The notes beneath the pieces are model-generated. The model was not told where the DNA came from. It was given only the letters and a program-made list of their open reading frames with translations, and searched no databases. Shown here one piece after another: positions 18,042 through 27,530 of a DNA stretch of 64,000 bases. Each line of letters starts with the position of its first letter. Position 1 is the first letter of the stretch. The stretch covers positions 1,364,001-1,428,000 of the forward strand of contig NZ_CP133261.1 of the NCBI RefSeq assembly GCF_030931715.1. The letters are read 5' to 3'. A program made the translations under genes and the position numbers. Origin of the DNA: Tissierella sp. MB52-C2 (GTDB taxonomy: Bacteria > Bacillota > Clostridia > Tissierellales > Tissierellaceae).

Positions 18042-19043
18042 ATGTATCATTCAAGATGGAAAGGCAGTCACTATGAAGCAGGACTACGTTATGGGAATAT
18101 ATTGCATAAAAAAGGGGTTAATCCTATAGATAACATGCCCATAAATGATGAGAGAAAAGAATTTGCAGCAAAATGTCTGGCAATTTACGAGAAATTTTAT
18201 CCGGAAATAGTTGAAGAAATAAAGGGCATGGCAGATGGATTACAAATTGATTATATGGATATAGCAGACTTTCTTTTTACTATGTATTGCTTTGTATTTG
18301 ATAATAAATGCTCTTGTTTTGCTTTTTCTTATAAAGGAAAAACCATCTTTGGTAAAAATAGTGATTTTATTGTGAGTATGGAGAAGTTTTGCGATAGTGC
18401 TTATTATAAGCTAAATAATGCCTATTCATTTATTGGAAATACAACTGCATGGACAGAAATGGAAGATGGTGTCAATGAACATGGATTAGCAGTTGGTCTC
18501 ACTTTCATTTATCCCATAAAAATAAAGCCTGGATTTAATGCAGGAATGCTTGTCAGGTACATTTTAGAGAAATGTAAAACAACAGATGAAGCTATTTTAG
18601 CATTAAAAAAAATTCCCATTGCTTCACCGCAAACAATCACGCTGGCAGACAAGTCTGGCAATATTGCAGTTATAGAATGTAATTGTGATAAGGTTGTTGT
18701 CTTAGCCCAGGAACAAGGGAAAAACTATATTTTTACAACCAACCATTTTGTGTCTGAAGAAATGCAGAAATATCAATTTGATGGTGTTGATGATGTACAT
18801 TCTCATGAACGATATGAAACATTAGTAAATGCATTTACAAATAGTCAAGATTATTCACTAAATTTTGCAAAAGATCTTTTGTCTGGAAAGATGGGATTTA
18901 TGTGTCAATATGACCGTAAACAAGGACTTGATACCGTTTGGTCATCAATCTATGATTTAACAGATGGTACAATTTTTAGAGTTGAAGGAAATCCTTCAAG
19001 AAAAGCATTCAAACAGGATAAAAGGTTTAGTTTCGCAAAATGA
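18042..19043 (+). CDS. C45-family acyltransferase/amidohydrolase (penicillin acyltransferase-like)
   Basis: The 333-residue protein resembles acyl-CoA:6-aminopenicillanate acyltransferase and related N-terminal-nucleophile hydrolases. The precursor part (residues 1-89) contains YEAGLRYG and the helical EEIKGMADGL segment. The nucleophile is probably Cys90 (NKCSCFAFSYKGK), which becomes the new N terminus after self-cleavage; FGKNSDF, NEHGLAVGL and TTNHF are family landmarks. Bacterial members act on N-acyl amides, and the natural substrate here is unknown. There is no signal peptide, so it is cytoplasmic. It is a single gene with its own promoter region. Confidence 0.85.
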   Translation: MYHSRWKGSHYEAGLRYGNILHKKGVNPIDNMPINDERKEFAAKCLAIYEKFYPEIVEEIKGMADGLQIDYMDIADFLFTMYCFVFDNKCSCFAFSYKGKTIFGKNSDFIVSMEKFCDSAYYKLNNAYSFIGNTTAWTEMEDGVNEHGLAVGLTFIYPIKIKPGFNAGMLVRYILEKCKTTDEAILALKKIPIASPQTITLADKSGNIAVIECNCDKVVVLAQEQGKNYIFTTNHFVSEEMQKYQFDGVDDVHSHERYETLVNAFTNSQDYSLNFAKDLLSGKMGFMCQYDRKQGLDTVWSSIYDLTDGTIFRVEGNPSRKAFKQDKRFSFAK

Positions 19044-19077
19044 GCATACCCTTTATTTGAAAATTTAAAGTAAGAAA

Positions 19078-19120
19078 ACCCAGAGGCATTAAGATAAAAA
19101 TCTTAGTGTCTTTGTTTTTG
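19078..19120 (+). terminator. Terminator after the C45-type hydrolase
   Basis: An imperfect stem (GGCATTAAGAT with ATCTTAGTGTC) with an A-rich loop is followed by a T-rich tail. It lies 35 bp after the stop. Confidence 0.6.
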
Positions 19121-19225
19121 CTAAACATCACCAAAGAATATTACCGTCATATGTTATCTTCTCCTAGACTTAGTAAAGTATATCCTTTGTCAAGGATGAT
19201 TAAAAAAGACATAGATTAGATTATT

Positions 19226-19265
19226 AAGATGATTTCTGTATTCTATAGGAGTCATCTTTTTTAAG
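19226..19265 (+). terminator. Second terminator-like hairpin
   Basis: AAGATGA pairs with TCATCTT, extended by wobble pairs, and is followed by TTTTTT. It lies in the 380-bp gap before the next operon and may isolate that operon from upstream readthrough. Confidence 0.6.
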
Positions 19266-19292
19266 TTTCATTATATCATGAATAAATAAATT

Positions 19293-19343
19293 AGCTTACA
19301 ATTATAAATTGACTGAACAACAGTCAATTTATAATTGTAAGCT
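19293..19343. promoter_or_regulatory. 51-bp perfect palindrome that contains promoter elements on both strands
   Basis: The arms are 23 bp (19293-19315 and 19321-19343) around a 5-nt centre. Within it, TTGACT (19309-19314) and TATAAT (19330-19335) are 15 bp apart on the plus strand, and by symmetry the same elements exist on the minus strand. The inner TGACTG/CAGTCA dyad looks like a TetR-family operator. It precedes the ABC gene set at 19424 and is its likely control site. Confidence 0.7.
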
Positions 19344-19423
19344 TTAATTAAGGTTTATGTTATCAAGAGTTAAGCATAGAGGGGTAAAATATTTTTGTAC
19401 CCGAGAAAACACAGGAGGAGAAA

Positions 19424-20419
19424 ATGATGAGTTGGGAAGTAAAGAAAATATTTAAATCAAAAAACGGAATAATTGCTTTAATTTTATTTTTTATCCTTTG
19501 TACATCCATGGTATTTATGAAACCACGATTAGAAGGGGAAAGTGATTATAAAGATAAAAGTAAAGATGTAGTATCACTTCAAGAGCAGTTTAACATGAAG
19601 GTTGAGCTATTAAAAGAGGTTAGTGAAAATAAAGAAGAAGATGATATTTCAAAAGAATTAAAAGAAATATCTAATAAAAAGTTAGCTGCAATAAAATTCA
19701 ATGAATATAAGGATATTAGATTTTGGAAGGTCTTTAATCATAGGGTATCTCATTCATTTATGACCTTTGTTATGCTTACCATCATAGTAATTATTTTTTC
19801 TAACATTTATACAGATGAGATTATATCAACTGTCGATAATTTAATCTTATCATCAAGAAATAAAAATAAAGTTTTATATTCAAAATTGGCCTTAAGTATA
19901 GGAGCCCCAACGATTTTATATGCTATGTATTTAGTGATACAATTTGCAGTCACCTATATACAATATGGAAAACCTATTAATGGGAGTTTACAGGCAATAA
20001 GAATATTGGACAACCCATTATTAATTAAAGATGCCTATACAATATATGGATTCATACTGCTTAAAATAGGTATTATGCTTATAATTCTTATGACATTAGG
20101 AGTACTAGCAAGCTTATTTTCGTTCATTACCACAAATTCTATTCAATCTACAAGCGGATTTTTAATATGTATACTTTTAGGTAAAGTAATGATTTTAATT
20201 AAATGGCTACCAAAAGAAGCATTGATGATACTTTCAAAAATTAATTATATAGACTTAATATTTAAATTTAATGAATTTGCTGGAATGTATTTTGGAAGAT
20301 TAGAAGTATTTACTATGAGTTTAGATGTAGCAAACTTATGCTTAGGGATTATAATAGCTACTTTATTTATAGGAATATTTTCATGTACAAGTATTTTTAA
20401 AAAATTTTTAGCAAGATAA
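19424..20419 (+). CDS. ABC transporter membrane protein (ABC-2 like)
   Basis: The 331-residue protein has an N-terminal span (about 15-30), an extracytoplasmic charged segment (about 40-100, coiled) and about five further spans, ending in a Lys/Arg tail. This layout is common in Firmicute antibiotic- or peptide-export ABC-2 permeases. AGGAGGAG precedes the ATG; ATG at 19427 is an equally placed alternative. It is followed by the ATPase after 17 bp and by a second permease, so the three form one exporter. The substrate is unknown. Confidence 0.8.
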   Translation: MMSWEVKKIFKSKNGIIALILFFILCTSMVFMKPRLEGESDYKDKSKDVVSLQEQFNMKVELLKEVSENKEEDDISKELKEISNKKLAAIKFNEYKDIRFWKVFNHRVSHSFMTFVMLTIIVIIFSNIYTDEIISTVDNLILSSRNKNKVLYSKLALSIGAPTILYAMYLVIQFAVTYIQYGKPINGSLQAIRILDNPLLIKDAYTIYGFILLKIGIMLIILMTLGVLASLFSFITTNSIQSTSGFLICILLGKVMILIKWLPKEALMILSKINYIDLIFKFNEFAGMYFGRLEVFTMSLDVANLCLGIIIATLFIGIFSCTSIFKKFLAR

Positions 20420-20436
20420 ATTAGGAGGAGTTAATT

Positions 20437-21324
20437 ATGAATAAACTTGAAATAAAAAATTTGACTAAGAGTTATGGAAAGAAAAATGCAAATAATAATA
20501 TAACACTTACATTGGAAAATGGGGTATATGGACTTTTAGGGCCTAATGGAGCAGGTAAAACAACATTAATGAAGCAAATAGTTACACTAATTAAACCTAC
20601 AAATGGAGAGATAATCTACAATGGCAAAAAAATTTATAGTATAGAAGATAAATATAGAGGAGTTATAGGTTATTTACCACAAGAGTTTGGAGCTTATAAA
20701 AACTTTTCAGCTAAAAACTTTTTAAAGTATGTAGCAGCATTAAAAGGTATAGATAAAAATGAAACAAATGGAAAAATAGATGAATTATTAAATTTAGTTG
20801 GATTGTATGATGTAAGAAATAAGGCTGTTGGAAAGTTTTCAGGGGGCATGAAAAGAAGAGTGGGAATTGCTCAGGTGCTATTAAATGACCCTAAGATTAT
20901 AATATTAGACGAACCAACAGCAGGATTGGATCCACAGGAGAGAGCAAGATTTAGAAATCTATTATCAGAGATATCTAAAGATAAGATAATAATACTTTCA
21001 ACTCATATCATTTCTGATATAGAATCTATAGCAAAGGAAACTATTATGATAAAAAATGGTGAAATAATTATGAAGGGAAGCCATAGAGAAATTTTATCTG
21101 ATATGAACGGAAAAGTATATAGAATAAGAACGAATGATGAAAATCAATTAGCAGAAATACAAAATAAATATAAGGTAGTAAATCTTCAAAGAGGAATAGA
21201 TTTTACTGAACTTAGAATTGTAAGTGATAAAGTCATAGCTTATGCAAATGCAGAGATTATAGAACCTAAATTTGAGGATGTTTATATGTTTTATTTCGAT
21301 TTAGAAAACACAAAGGAGGTATAA
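20437..21324 (+). CDS. ABC exporter ATPase
   Basis: The 295-residue ATPase has Walker A GPNGAGKTT (about residues 35-43), Q-loop LPQEFGAYKNFS, signature FSGGMKRRVGIAQ, Walker B IIILDEPTAGLDPQER and switch His in STHIIS. The C-terminal ~80 residues are typical of ABC-2 exporter ATPases. AGGAGGAG precedes the ATG, and the gene lies between the two membrane subunits with 17-bp and 3-bp gaps, which marks an operon. Confidence 0.93.
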   Translation: MNKLEIKNLTKSYGKKNANNNITLTLENGVYGLLGPNGAGKTTLMKQIVTLIKPTNGEIIYNGKKIYSIEDKYRGVIGYLPQEFGAYKNFSAKNFLKYVAALKGIDKNETNGKIDELLNLVGLYDVRNKAVGKFSGGMKRRVGIAQVLLNDPKIIILDEPTAGLDPQERARFRNLLSEISKDKIIILSTHIISDIESIAKETIMIKNGEIIMKGSHREILSDMNGKVYRIRTNDENQLAEIQNKYKVVNLQRGIDFTELRIVSDKVIAYANAEIIEPKFEDVYMFYFDLENTKEV

Positions 21325-21327
21325 TCA

Positions 21328-22086
21328 GTGGGTACACTTATAAAATCAGAATTAAGAAAAATGTTATTAAGAAAAAGTGTTTTAATAACTTGGGCAGCAT
21401 CCTTGTTATTTGGAAGGTTATTAATTCATAATGGTACTGTAGGTGATGTTTATGCAGATGTTTTTTATAAAAGTTATGGATATACACCTATAATGGCGCT
21501 AGTTATGTTTATGATTTTATCTGGTGCTTATACCTTAGAGTATAATTCAAACATGAATGATCTAATAAACACTACAAAAAATGGAAAGAAAAAATTAGTT
21601 ACAGCAAAGGGAATAGGAGCGGGTATAGCAACTTCTATAGTAAATCTGTCTATGGTGATTACAATATATTTAGATGGATTTAAGAAAGCAAACTTTAAAG
21701 GCTTAGATATGCCACTAAAAAACCTTTGGTACTTCGAAGGCATAAAATCCAATTTAAATGTATTTCAAATGATGATAATAGTGAGTATTACTGTAATCGC
21801 AGCTTCCTTTTTCTTCTCGCAGTTAGGTTTATATTTATCATCAATAAGTAAATCTGCTTCTATGCCATTTATTTTTGGTGGTTTAGTTATGGGAATACCA
21901 TATATACTAGAACATGCTTTACCTAGTAAACTTATTGTTATGACTCCATTATGGGGAATGATGTCTTCACAGTTAATCAAGTATAAAGTAAGCACAGGGA
22001 TAATGGTAATTCAAGGGATGATATTTATATTGGGGTATTTAAATTTACCTAAACTCACATATACTGCATTTAATCCGAATAAATGA
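21328..22086 (+). CDS. Second ABC-2 permease of the exporter, 3' end possibly frameshifted
   Basis: The 252-residue polytopic membrane protein starts at GTG 21328 after GGAGGT. The start KSELRKMLLRKSVLITW is the usual cytoplasmic N terminus of ABC-2 permeases. The frame ends at AFNPNK, but coding-like sequence continues at once in another frame (NDSRYSTPEDFTREF), so the 3' end could be frameshifted and the native protein longer. Function is as the partner of the ATPase and the permease upstream. Confidence 0.7.
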   Translation: MGTLIKSELRKMLLRKSVLITWAASLLFGRLLIHNGTVGDVYADVFYKSYGYTPIMALVMFMILSGAYTLEYNSNMNDLINTTKNGKKKLVTAKGIGAGIATSIVNLSMVITIYLDGFKKANFKGLDMPLKNLWYFEGIKSNLNVFQMMIIVSITVIAASFFFSQLGLYLSSISKSASMPFIFGGLVMGIPYILEHALPSKLIVMTPLWGMMSSQLIKYKVSTGIMVIQGMIFILGYLNLPKLTYTAFNPNK

Positions 22087-22310
22087 TAGTAGATATTCTA
22101 CACCAGAGGATTTTACAAGGGAATTTAAAGAGTATTTTATAGAAGATAAAGACAAAATATATATCAGCAGTGAAGGAAAATACACTTTTAATATGTATAT
22201 ACCTTATATTTACAGGAGAACTTAGCATTAAAGGATTATTCTTTGAAAATTACCAGTGGATGATGATTTTTGCATCAACACTATTATATTTATATTTCTT
22301 AAATTATTGA
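22087..22310 (+). pseudogene. Frameshifted coding remnant after the ABC permease
   Basis: Two overlapping frames have protein-like content: NDSRYSTPEDFTREFKEYF (starting at the permease stop) through YTFNMYIPYIY, then a shift to ELSIKGLFFENYQWMMIFAS and LLYLYFLNY, which ends as a membrane helix. It is either the displaced C-terminal part of the preceding permease or the remains of a separate membrane protein. There is no start signal. Confidence 0.5.
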
Positions 22311-22330
22311 AAATATTGAGGAGGGTTTTT

Positions 22331-23410
22331 ATGCAAGCATATTTTTACCTATAAAGGTTGCTTTTATCACTTTCCCGTTTATAGCTTTATATTTTACTTT
22401 TCCCTTCGCAATTTATCAATATAAAAAGCACGGATATATAAACAAATTTAGAGTTCTTATTTTATATTCTTTCCTATTATATTTAATTACAGCTTATTAC
22501 TTAGTAATATTACCTTTACCAAAAACAAGAGATATAAAAGGTTTGCAGGTACCTGGCACTCAATATTATAACCTAGTACCTTTTAACTTTATTCGTGACA
22601 TACTTAAAGAAACGAAAGTAGTTCTAACTACGCCTTCAACATACAAATATCTATTAACTGAAAGAGCTTTTCTACAGGCAGCTTTTAATGGAATTTTACT
22701 TACTCCACTTGGTATTTATTTGAGATATTATTTCAAAAAAGATTTGAAAAGAACCTTAGTTATTACTTTTCTAGTTTCACTATTTTTTGAAGTAACACAG
22801 ATTACCGGATTATTTGGTATTTACAATGCTCCTTATAGACTTTTTGATATTGATGATTTGTTTTTAAATACTCTTGGGGGTCATATTGGATATCTGATAA
22901 GTCCAATGTTTACTTTTTTTCTTCCAAATACAAATGAAATGGATAATAACATAAATCTTGAAAAAATAAGAGGAACCTATTTCAGAAGAATTTTAGCATA
23001 TCTCATAGATATGTTTGTAATTAGTTTAATTTCAAACATAAATGAAAGTATTACTTTAGAAGTAGTAGTATTTTTCGTATATTTTAATTGTTTATTTTAC
23101 TAATGGTAAAACTATTGGAAAATGGCTTACAAATATAAGAGTAAAAGGACAAGAAAACAAATTAACCTTTAAAGAAGTATTTATAAGATAGGGTATTTTG
23201 TATTTGGGAGTATTTAGTGGTAACAAAATTCTATTTGCTGTAGCTACATTAAATCAAAATACTGAAGTTAGTTATGCAATTATTATTATAAATATAATAC
23301 AATTTGTAATAATCTTATTAATTCTAGTTCATGCAGTACTTTGTGTTATTAAGAAAAACAGATTTTTTTATGAAAAAATTAGTAATACTAGCATTGTTAT
23401 ATCTAAATAA
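22331..23410 (+). pseudogene. VanZ-RDD family membrane protein, broken by several lesions
   Basis: GGAGGG and an ATG at 22331 start MQAY, but a T run of five (six expected) throws the frame off at once. The next frame continues LPIKVAFITFPFIALYFTFP, LVILPLPKTRD and NLVPFNFIRDI, a clear VanZ domain with DIDDLFLNTLGG. The C-terminal RDD domain starts YFRRILAYLIDMFV, shifts frame near 23099 (NGKTIGKWLTNIRVKG) and meets a TAG near 23189 before ending at 23410. VanZ-like proteins are linked to low-level glycopeptide/lipoglycopeptide resistance. With three lesions this copy should be inactive. Confidence 0.85.
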
Positions 23411-23517
23411 TAAAGGTGGAATTGATCGTTAGCATTTTTCTATCAAAACACATGTTGAATGCTGTTGCTTAATGACAAAGAAATAAATGCAAATGTACAA
23501 TGTTATGTTGCATAATT

Positions 23518-24792
23518 CTATAAGTGCATCCTATTACTTATTATATCTACAATATCCTTTATTCCATCTTCTATATATTCATGTGGAACATTAGAGGTAT
23601 TTAGCTTAATATAGTTTTTTCTATCATCGAAATCTTGCAAGTAATTTGATGATGTATCTGAAATAAGTATGGAGTTCTTTCCTGCTTCTTTTATGATATT
23701 TTTAATATTAATTTTAGTACCAAGCTCAAGACATGTGTGAATACAGTAATTTTCATAACTCTGATATATTTCAGTACCATTATTAATAGTATAATAGTTC
23801 TGTAATGAATTATGGAGTTTCTTTGCCCTGTGAGAGTAGGAATATCTCATTTTTTTTCTATGTTTTTCAAACATGCCACTTTTTATATAAATTTCTAAAG
23901 CAGCTTGAGATATCATAGATGTGTCTACATCAGAATATATTTTGTATTTACTGAATAATCCTGCAAGTGAATCAGGAATAATGGAAACTCCAACCCTAAG
24001 CCCTGGAAAGATAATCTTAGAAAAACTCTTCAAATAAATGACACGAGATTGGTCATCATATGAATAAATAGGATCTGCTTTAGAATTAGTTTCATAATCT
24101 GCTAAAAAATCATCCTCAACAATATAAACATCATATTTATTAGCTAGTTTTAAAATTTCTTGTTTATCTTTTTGTGATAAGGAAGAGCTTAAAGGATTAT
24201 GATATCTTGGCATTATATAAAAAAACTTTATATCCATTTCTTTAAAGATACGTTCTAATTCTTCTAGATCTATCCCAGAATAATCTCTTTTAATACCTAC
24301 TGTTGAAATTCCTTGAGTTTGTAGTTGTTCGATAAATAAATGATATCCAGGTTGTTCAATTAAAATAGTATGTTTATTATTGGGAAAAGGGAGTAATGTT
24401 AAAATAGATAATCCTTGTTGAATACCAGATGTGATAAATATATTTCTATCATTTGCAAAGACTTGATAATGTGTAAGTTCTTTTCTAATCACAGATACTA
24501 GAGATGGTAATCCTTTTGGTGTTCCATATATGAACAATTCATTCTTATAGGTGTCGATTGCTTGGTTGATACAATGTTGGAAGTCAATATATGGGAATAC
24601 ATTGGAATCTGGAGCTGAAGATGAGAAATCTGTAATCAATGCTCCATTTTGATTTAAAATATCTTTTTTGGGAACTACATAATGTCCACTTTGTGGCACT
24701 GAATATATAATATGCTTTTTTTCTAATTCTTCTAATGCACGGATTACAGTCCATTTATTGCAGTTGAAAAGATCAGCAATTTCTTCATCTAG
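23518..24792 (-). pseudogene. MocR-type GntR/aminotransferase regulator, 5' truncated
   Basis: The frame covers the aminotransferase-fold domain (SGIQQGLS, PRYHNPLSSS, YIVEDDFLADYE, and the PLP Lys in LKSFSKIIFPGLRVG) and most of a GntR winged helix (LFNCNKWTVIRALEELEKK). The first helix and start codon are missing: upstream of 24792 an in-frame stop is met and the DNA becomes the 3' half of a divergent EamA transporter. MocR proteins use the PLP domain as an effector sensor and often control a divergent transporter, so the deletion has joined regulator and target. It is very probably non-functional. Confidence 0.85.
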
Positions 24793-25207
24793 TTATAATG
24801 TTTTAGCAAGAAAGATAGTTCAAAAATATAAATTTATTGATGTAACATATGTGATGATTTTTATAGGCTTTATAAGTTTCAATCTTTTATCTATGATAGA
24901 CCGACTTTATAGTGGAGACCTGAAGACGTATTTTAGCGTATTTACTAATCAGGATTTTTTAATATCAATTTTATATTTAGGTATTCTATCATCTGTTGTA
25001 ACATCACTTTTATCAAATTATGTTTTGCCTATAATATCGGCTCCTAAAATGAGCGTTTTTAATAATTTATTTACTTTAGTCACTGTAGTTGCAGGAGTAC
25101 TATTATTAAACGAAAGGCTTTATTATTATCACATAATAGGTATTGTGAGTATTTTAATAGGTGTATTAGGAACTAATTTAGATAAATTAAGAAAAAATTC
25201 TATATAA
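24791..25207 (+). pseudogene. EamA/DMT-family transporter, C-terminal half only
   Basis: From SYNVLARKIVQKYKFIDVT onward the frame matches the second EamA repeat of drug/metabolite exporters, with the typical end LVTVVAGVLLLNERL and a final helix before a basic tail. The first ~150 residues are missing: the sequence just upstream is the antisense of the MocR DNA-binding domain. The ATG at 24758 is therefore a chance start within the other gene. It is the partner of the truncated MocR gene at a deletion junction near 24790. Confidence 0.85.
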
Positions 25208-25262
25208 TCACCATCTTGCAGGCTGCCCTGATTAAGGGATTCCATTTTATTTGCTGATTAAA

Positions 25263-25336
25263 GTAGGCAGATGCCTACAAATAATAGTTGACAATACTAA
25301 AATTCATATATATGATATGAGTAGGCAATTGATTAC
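25263..25336 (+). promoter_or_regulatory. blaI-like gene promoter flanked by two operator copies
   Basis: TTGACA (25288-25293), a 17-bp spacer and TATGAT (25311-25316) form a strong promoter. A perfect dyad GTAGGCAGATGCCTAC (25263-25278) lies before it, and a second, imperfect copy GTAGGCAATTGATTAC (25321-25336) lies after it. These are probable binding sites for the BlaI-type repressor encoded next. Confidence 0.75.
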
Positions 25337-25351
25337 TATGGAGGTGATAAA

Positions 25352-25753
25352 TTGGATAATAGAGAAAAAACAAAACTTACAGATACGGAATGGAAAATAA
25401 TGATGCTTTTATGGGAGAAGAATCCTTTAACCTGTAGACAGATTGAGGATGATTTGAAAGAGGAAACAGGTTGGTCAAGACATACAATTATTTCCTTCCT
25501 AAAACGTATGCAGAAAAAGAACTATATTCGTATGGAGGAAGCAAATCCTGCAAGACTTTACTACCCTTTGCTAAATAAAGATGAAACGGTATTACAGGAA
25601 ACACGTTCATTTGTAAAAAAGATATTTGATGGCAAAATGGGATTACTTGTTTCCTCATTAGTAGATAGTGAGGATATTACAAAGGACGAAATTAATTCCA
25701 TGCTTCAATCACTAAAAGAAGCATTAGTTGAAAAGGATGAGAAAAATGAATGA
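25352..25753 (+). CDS. BlaI/MecI/CopY-family repressor
   Basis: The 133-residue repressor has an N-terminal winged helix (LTDTEWKIMMLLWEKNPLT, then TGWSRHTIISFLKRMQKKNYI) and a C-terminal dimerisation helix pair. The start is TTG at 25352 behind GGAGGTGA. It overlaps the M56 peptidase gene by 8 bp, the standard BlaI-BlaR1 pairing in which the peptidase inactivates the repressor on signal. Operator dyads flank its own promoter, so autoregulation is likely. Confidence 0.93.
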   Translation: MDNREKTKLTDTEWKIMMLLWEKNPLTCRQIEDDLKEETGWSRHTIISFLKRMQKKNYIRMEEANPARLYYPLLNKDETVLQETRSFVKKIFDGKMGLLVSSLVDSEDITKDEINSMLQSLKEALVEKDEKNE

Positions 25754-27509
25754 AGTCTTGAATATCTTAATGCATACTTCAATTGTATCATCACTTCTCA
25801 TACTGCTTATTTTCATGCTTCGGTTTATTTTTAAAGACAAAATAAATCCAAGACTGCAATATACTTTATGGCTAATCGTTGTAGCTAGATTGATTATTCC
25901 TTTTAGCTTTCAATGGGAGGTTGAAACTAAGACTATTTTGCCACAAATTCAAATTTTAGATTTTAGATTCGAAAATAATATGGATCTATATGAAGACGAT
26001 AGCTATCAGCCTCTAGCTAATGAAGATACTGAAAGCTATACAAGGATGTGGAATAACCAATCATGGGATTATTCATGGAGTCTATCTGATGTTTTGTTCA
26101 TAATGTGGATTATTGGAGCCATTTATATATTAGCTGTTTTTGGCATACGCAATGTTTTTTTTCGCAGGAGAATTCTGAAGAGTCTGACGTCGTATGACTT
26201 TGATGATTATGAGGAAGTTGCTGAAATCATGGGAATAAAAGATAATATTCCAGTTTGTTTTTCTCAGAGTCTAAAATCTCCCTGTGTAATCGGGATATTT
26301 AATCCAAGAATTATTCTAACAGAAAGCGTCATTCATGATACTAAAGCAATTAAATTTGCTATCATACATGAAATGATTCATTACAAGCAAAGGGACAACT
26401 TTATTCGGCTGCTCGGAAATATTCTTTGCGCGTTCTATTGGTTTAATCCTCTCGTCTGGCTATCGGTAGAGGCAGCGAGGAATGATGCTGAGCTATCTTG
26501 TGATAGTAGAGTTATTGAAAAGATAGGATCAAGTGAACATTTCAATTATTGTATTACGCTTCTATCTATAGCTGGCAATGACAATCAAATAGTTGCTGCC
26601 ATGTCAACGGGAGGCAGAAAAATGAAAAATCGTATTGAGATGATACTAAAGCCGCCACAAAAACGTACTATTGCTCTTGCTGTAGCCATAATTTGTCTCT
26701 CTTTGGGAGCAGTCTCATTTATTAATATAAATGTAAGAGCAGAGAATTCAAATACAATCAAAGGATTGACTGAAAGCAACGAAGAAAATGTTCACGAGTT
26801 TATTTCTCTTGGAAATATATATGAAGTTTATCAGTTTTTAACCTCACTTGAAAATCCCAATGACAATTATAAAATTAATACTATTATCATTGACAATAGA
26901 GGAAATAGAAAGGATATGTATAATATAGGACGAAGTCTGTATTTAGGATATGAATTTTCTGGAAGTGATAGTGTTTCAGGTCTCAAGGATGACCATGTGA
27001 AAAAAATAAGCAAAAACGCTTTATGCTTATTTTCCAATATATCTGATTTAGAAAATATAACGATTTCTTATATTGATAAGCCTGCGAATTCAGCTATTAG
27101 GAATGAAAAAGCACCAATTTCTTATAGCTATAGAAGGAGCGAAATCGAAAAACAATATGGCGATTTGTCCTTAATTGAAAGTGATGTGGAAAGTTTAAAT
27201 ATTGCTCCGAAAATTGACAATAGCTTCTGGCAAAGTATGGGCGGTAATAATGTGATTATCGTATATGGGTATTCAGAGTTTTTTGCTGGTTTGGGAATTG
27301 AAAAGAAGGAATATGAGGAAAATCCAGCAATAGCAAATGAGCTGTTTTCAAAATTAGGGGATTATAGTGACTCTTGGCAGAATAGTGGAGGTACCCTATA
27401 TAGATTTTCTCCAAATCCCATATATGGTGAATGGGCAGATTTTATGATCACAACTGATAAATTGGGTAACATTAAGAGTCATGGAGTTATTTTATCGGAT
27501 TTAAATTAA
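25746..27509 (+). CDS. BlaR1-like M56 membrane metallopeptidase
   Basis: The 587-residue protein has N-terminal membrane helices (about residues 5-25, 32-50, 105-130), a cytoplasmic zinc peptidase domain with His208-Glu-Met-Ile-His212 and the downstream acidic ligand region (EAARNDAELSCD), a further membrane span near 310-330, and an extracytoplasmic sensor of ~250 residues. The sensor is not the beta-lactamase-type domain of BlaR1, so the signal is probably not a beta-lactam; it resembles the DUF4825-type region found in other M56 proteins. ATG at 25746 overlaps the end of the repressor gene. It should relay an outside signal by cleaving the repressor. Confidence 0.88.
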   Translation: MNEVLNILMHTSIVSSLLILLIFMLRFIFKDKINPRLQYTLWLIVVARLIIPFSFQWEVETKTILPQIQILDFRFENNMDLYEDDSYQPLANEDTESYTRMWNNQSWDYSWSLSDVLFIMWIIGAIYILAVFGIRNVFFRRRILKSLTSYDFDDYEEVAEIMGIKDNIPVCFSQSLKSPCVIGIFNPRIILTESVIHDTKAIKFAIIHEMIHYKQRDNFIRLLGNILCAFYWFNPLVWLSVEAARNDAELSCDSRVIEKIGSSEHFNYCITLLSIAGNDNQIVAAMSTGGRKMKNRIEMILKPPQKRTIALAVAIICLSLGAVSFININVRAENSNTIKGLTESNEENVHEFISLGNIYEVYQFLTSLENPNDNYKINTIIIDNRGNRKDMYNIGRSLYLGYEFSGSDSVSGLKDDHVKKISKNALCLFSNISDLENITISYIDKPANSAIRNEKAPISYSYRRSEIEKQYGDLSLIESDVESLNIAPKIDNSFWQSMGGNNVIIVYGYSEFFAGLGIEKKEYEENPAIANELFSKLGDYSDSWQNSGGTLYRFSPNPIYGEWADFMITTDKLGNIKSHGVILSDLN

Positions 27510-27530
27510 TAACAGGGGAGGAAAGTTAAG

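Noticed and set aside
13529-19055. Identical 15-mer TGAGCATACCCTTTA at about 13529 and 19041
   Set aside because: A single 15-base match is expected by chance about once or more in 64 kb of AT-rich sequence, and its flanks do not match.
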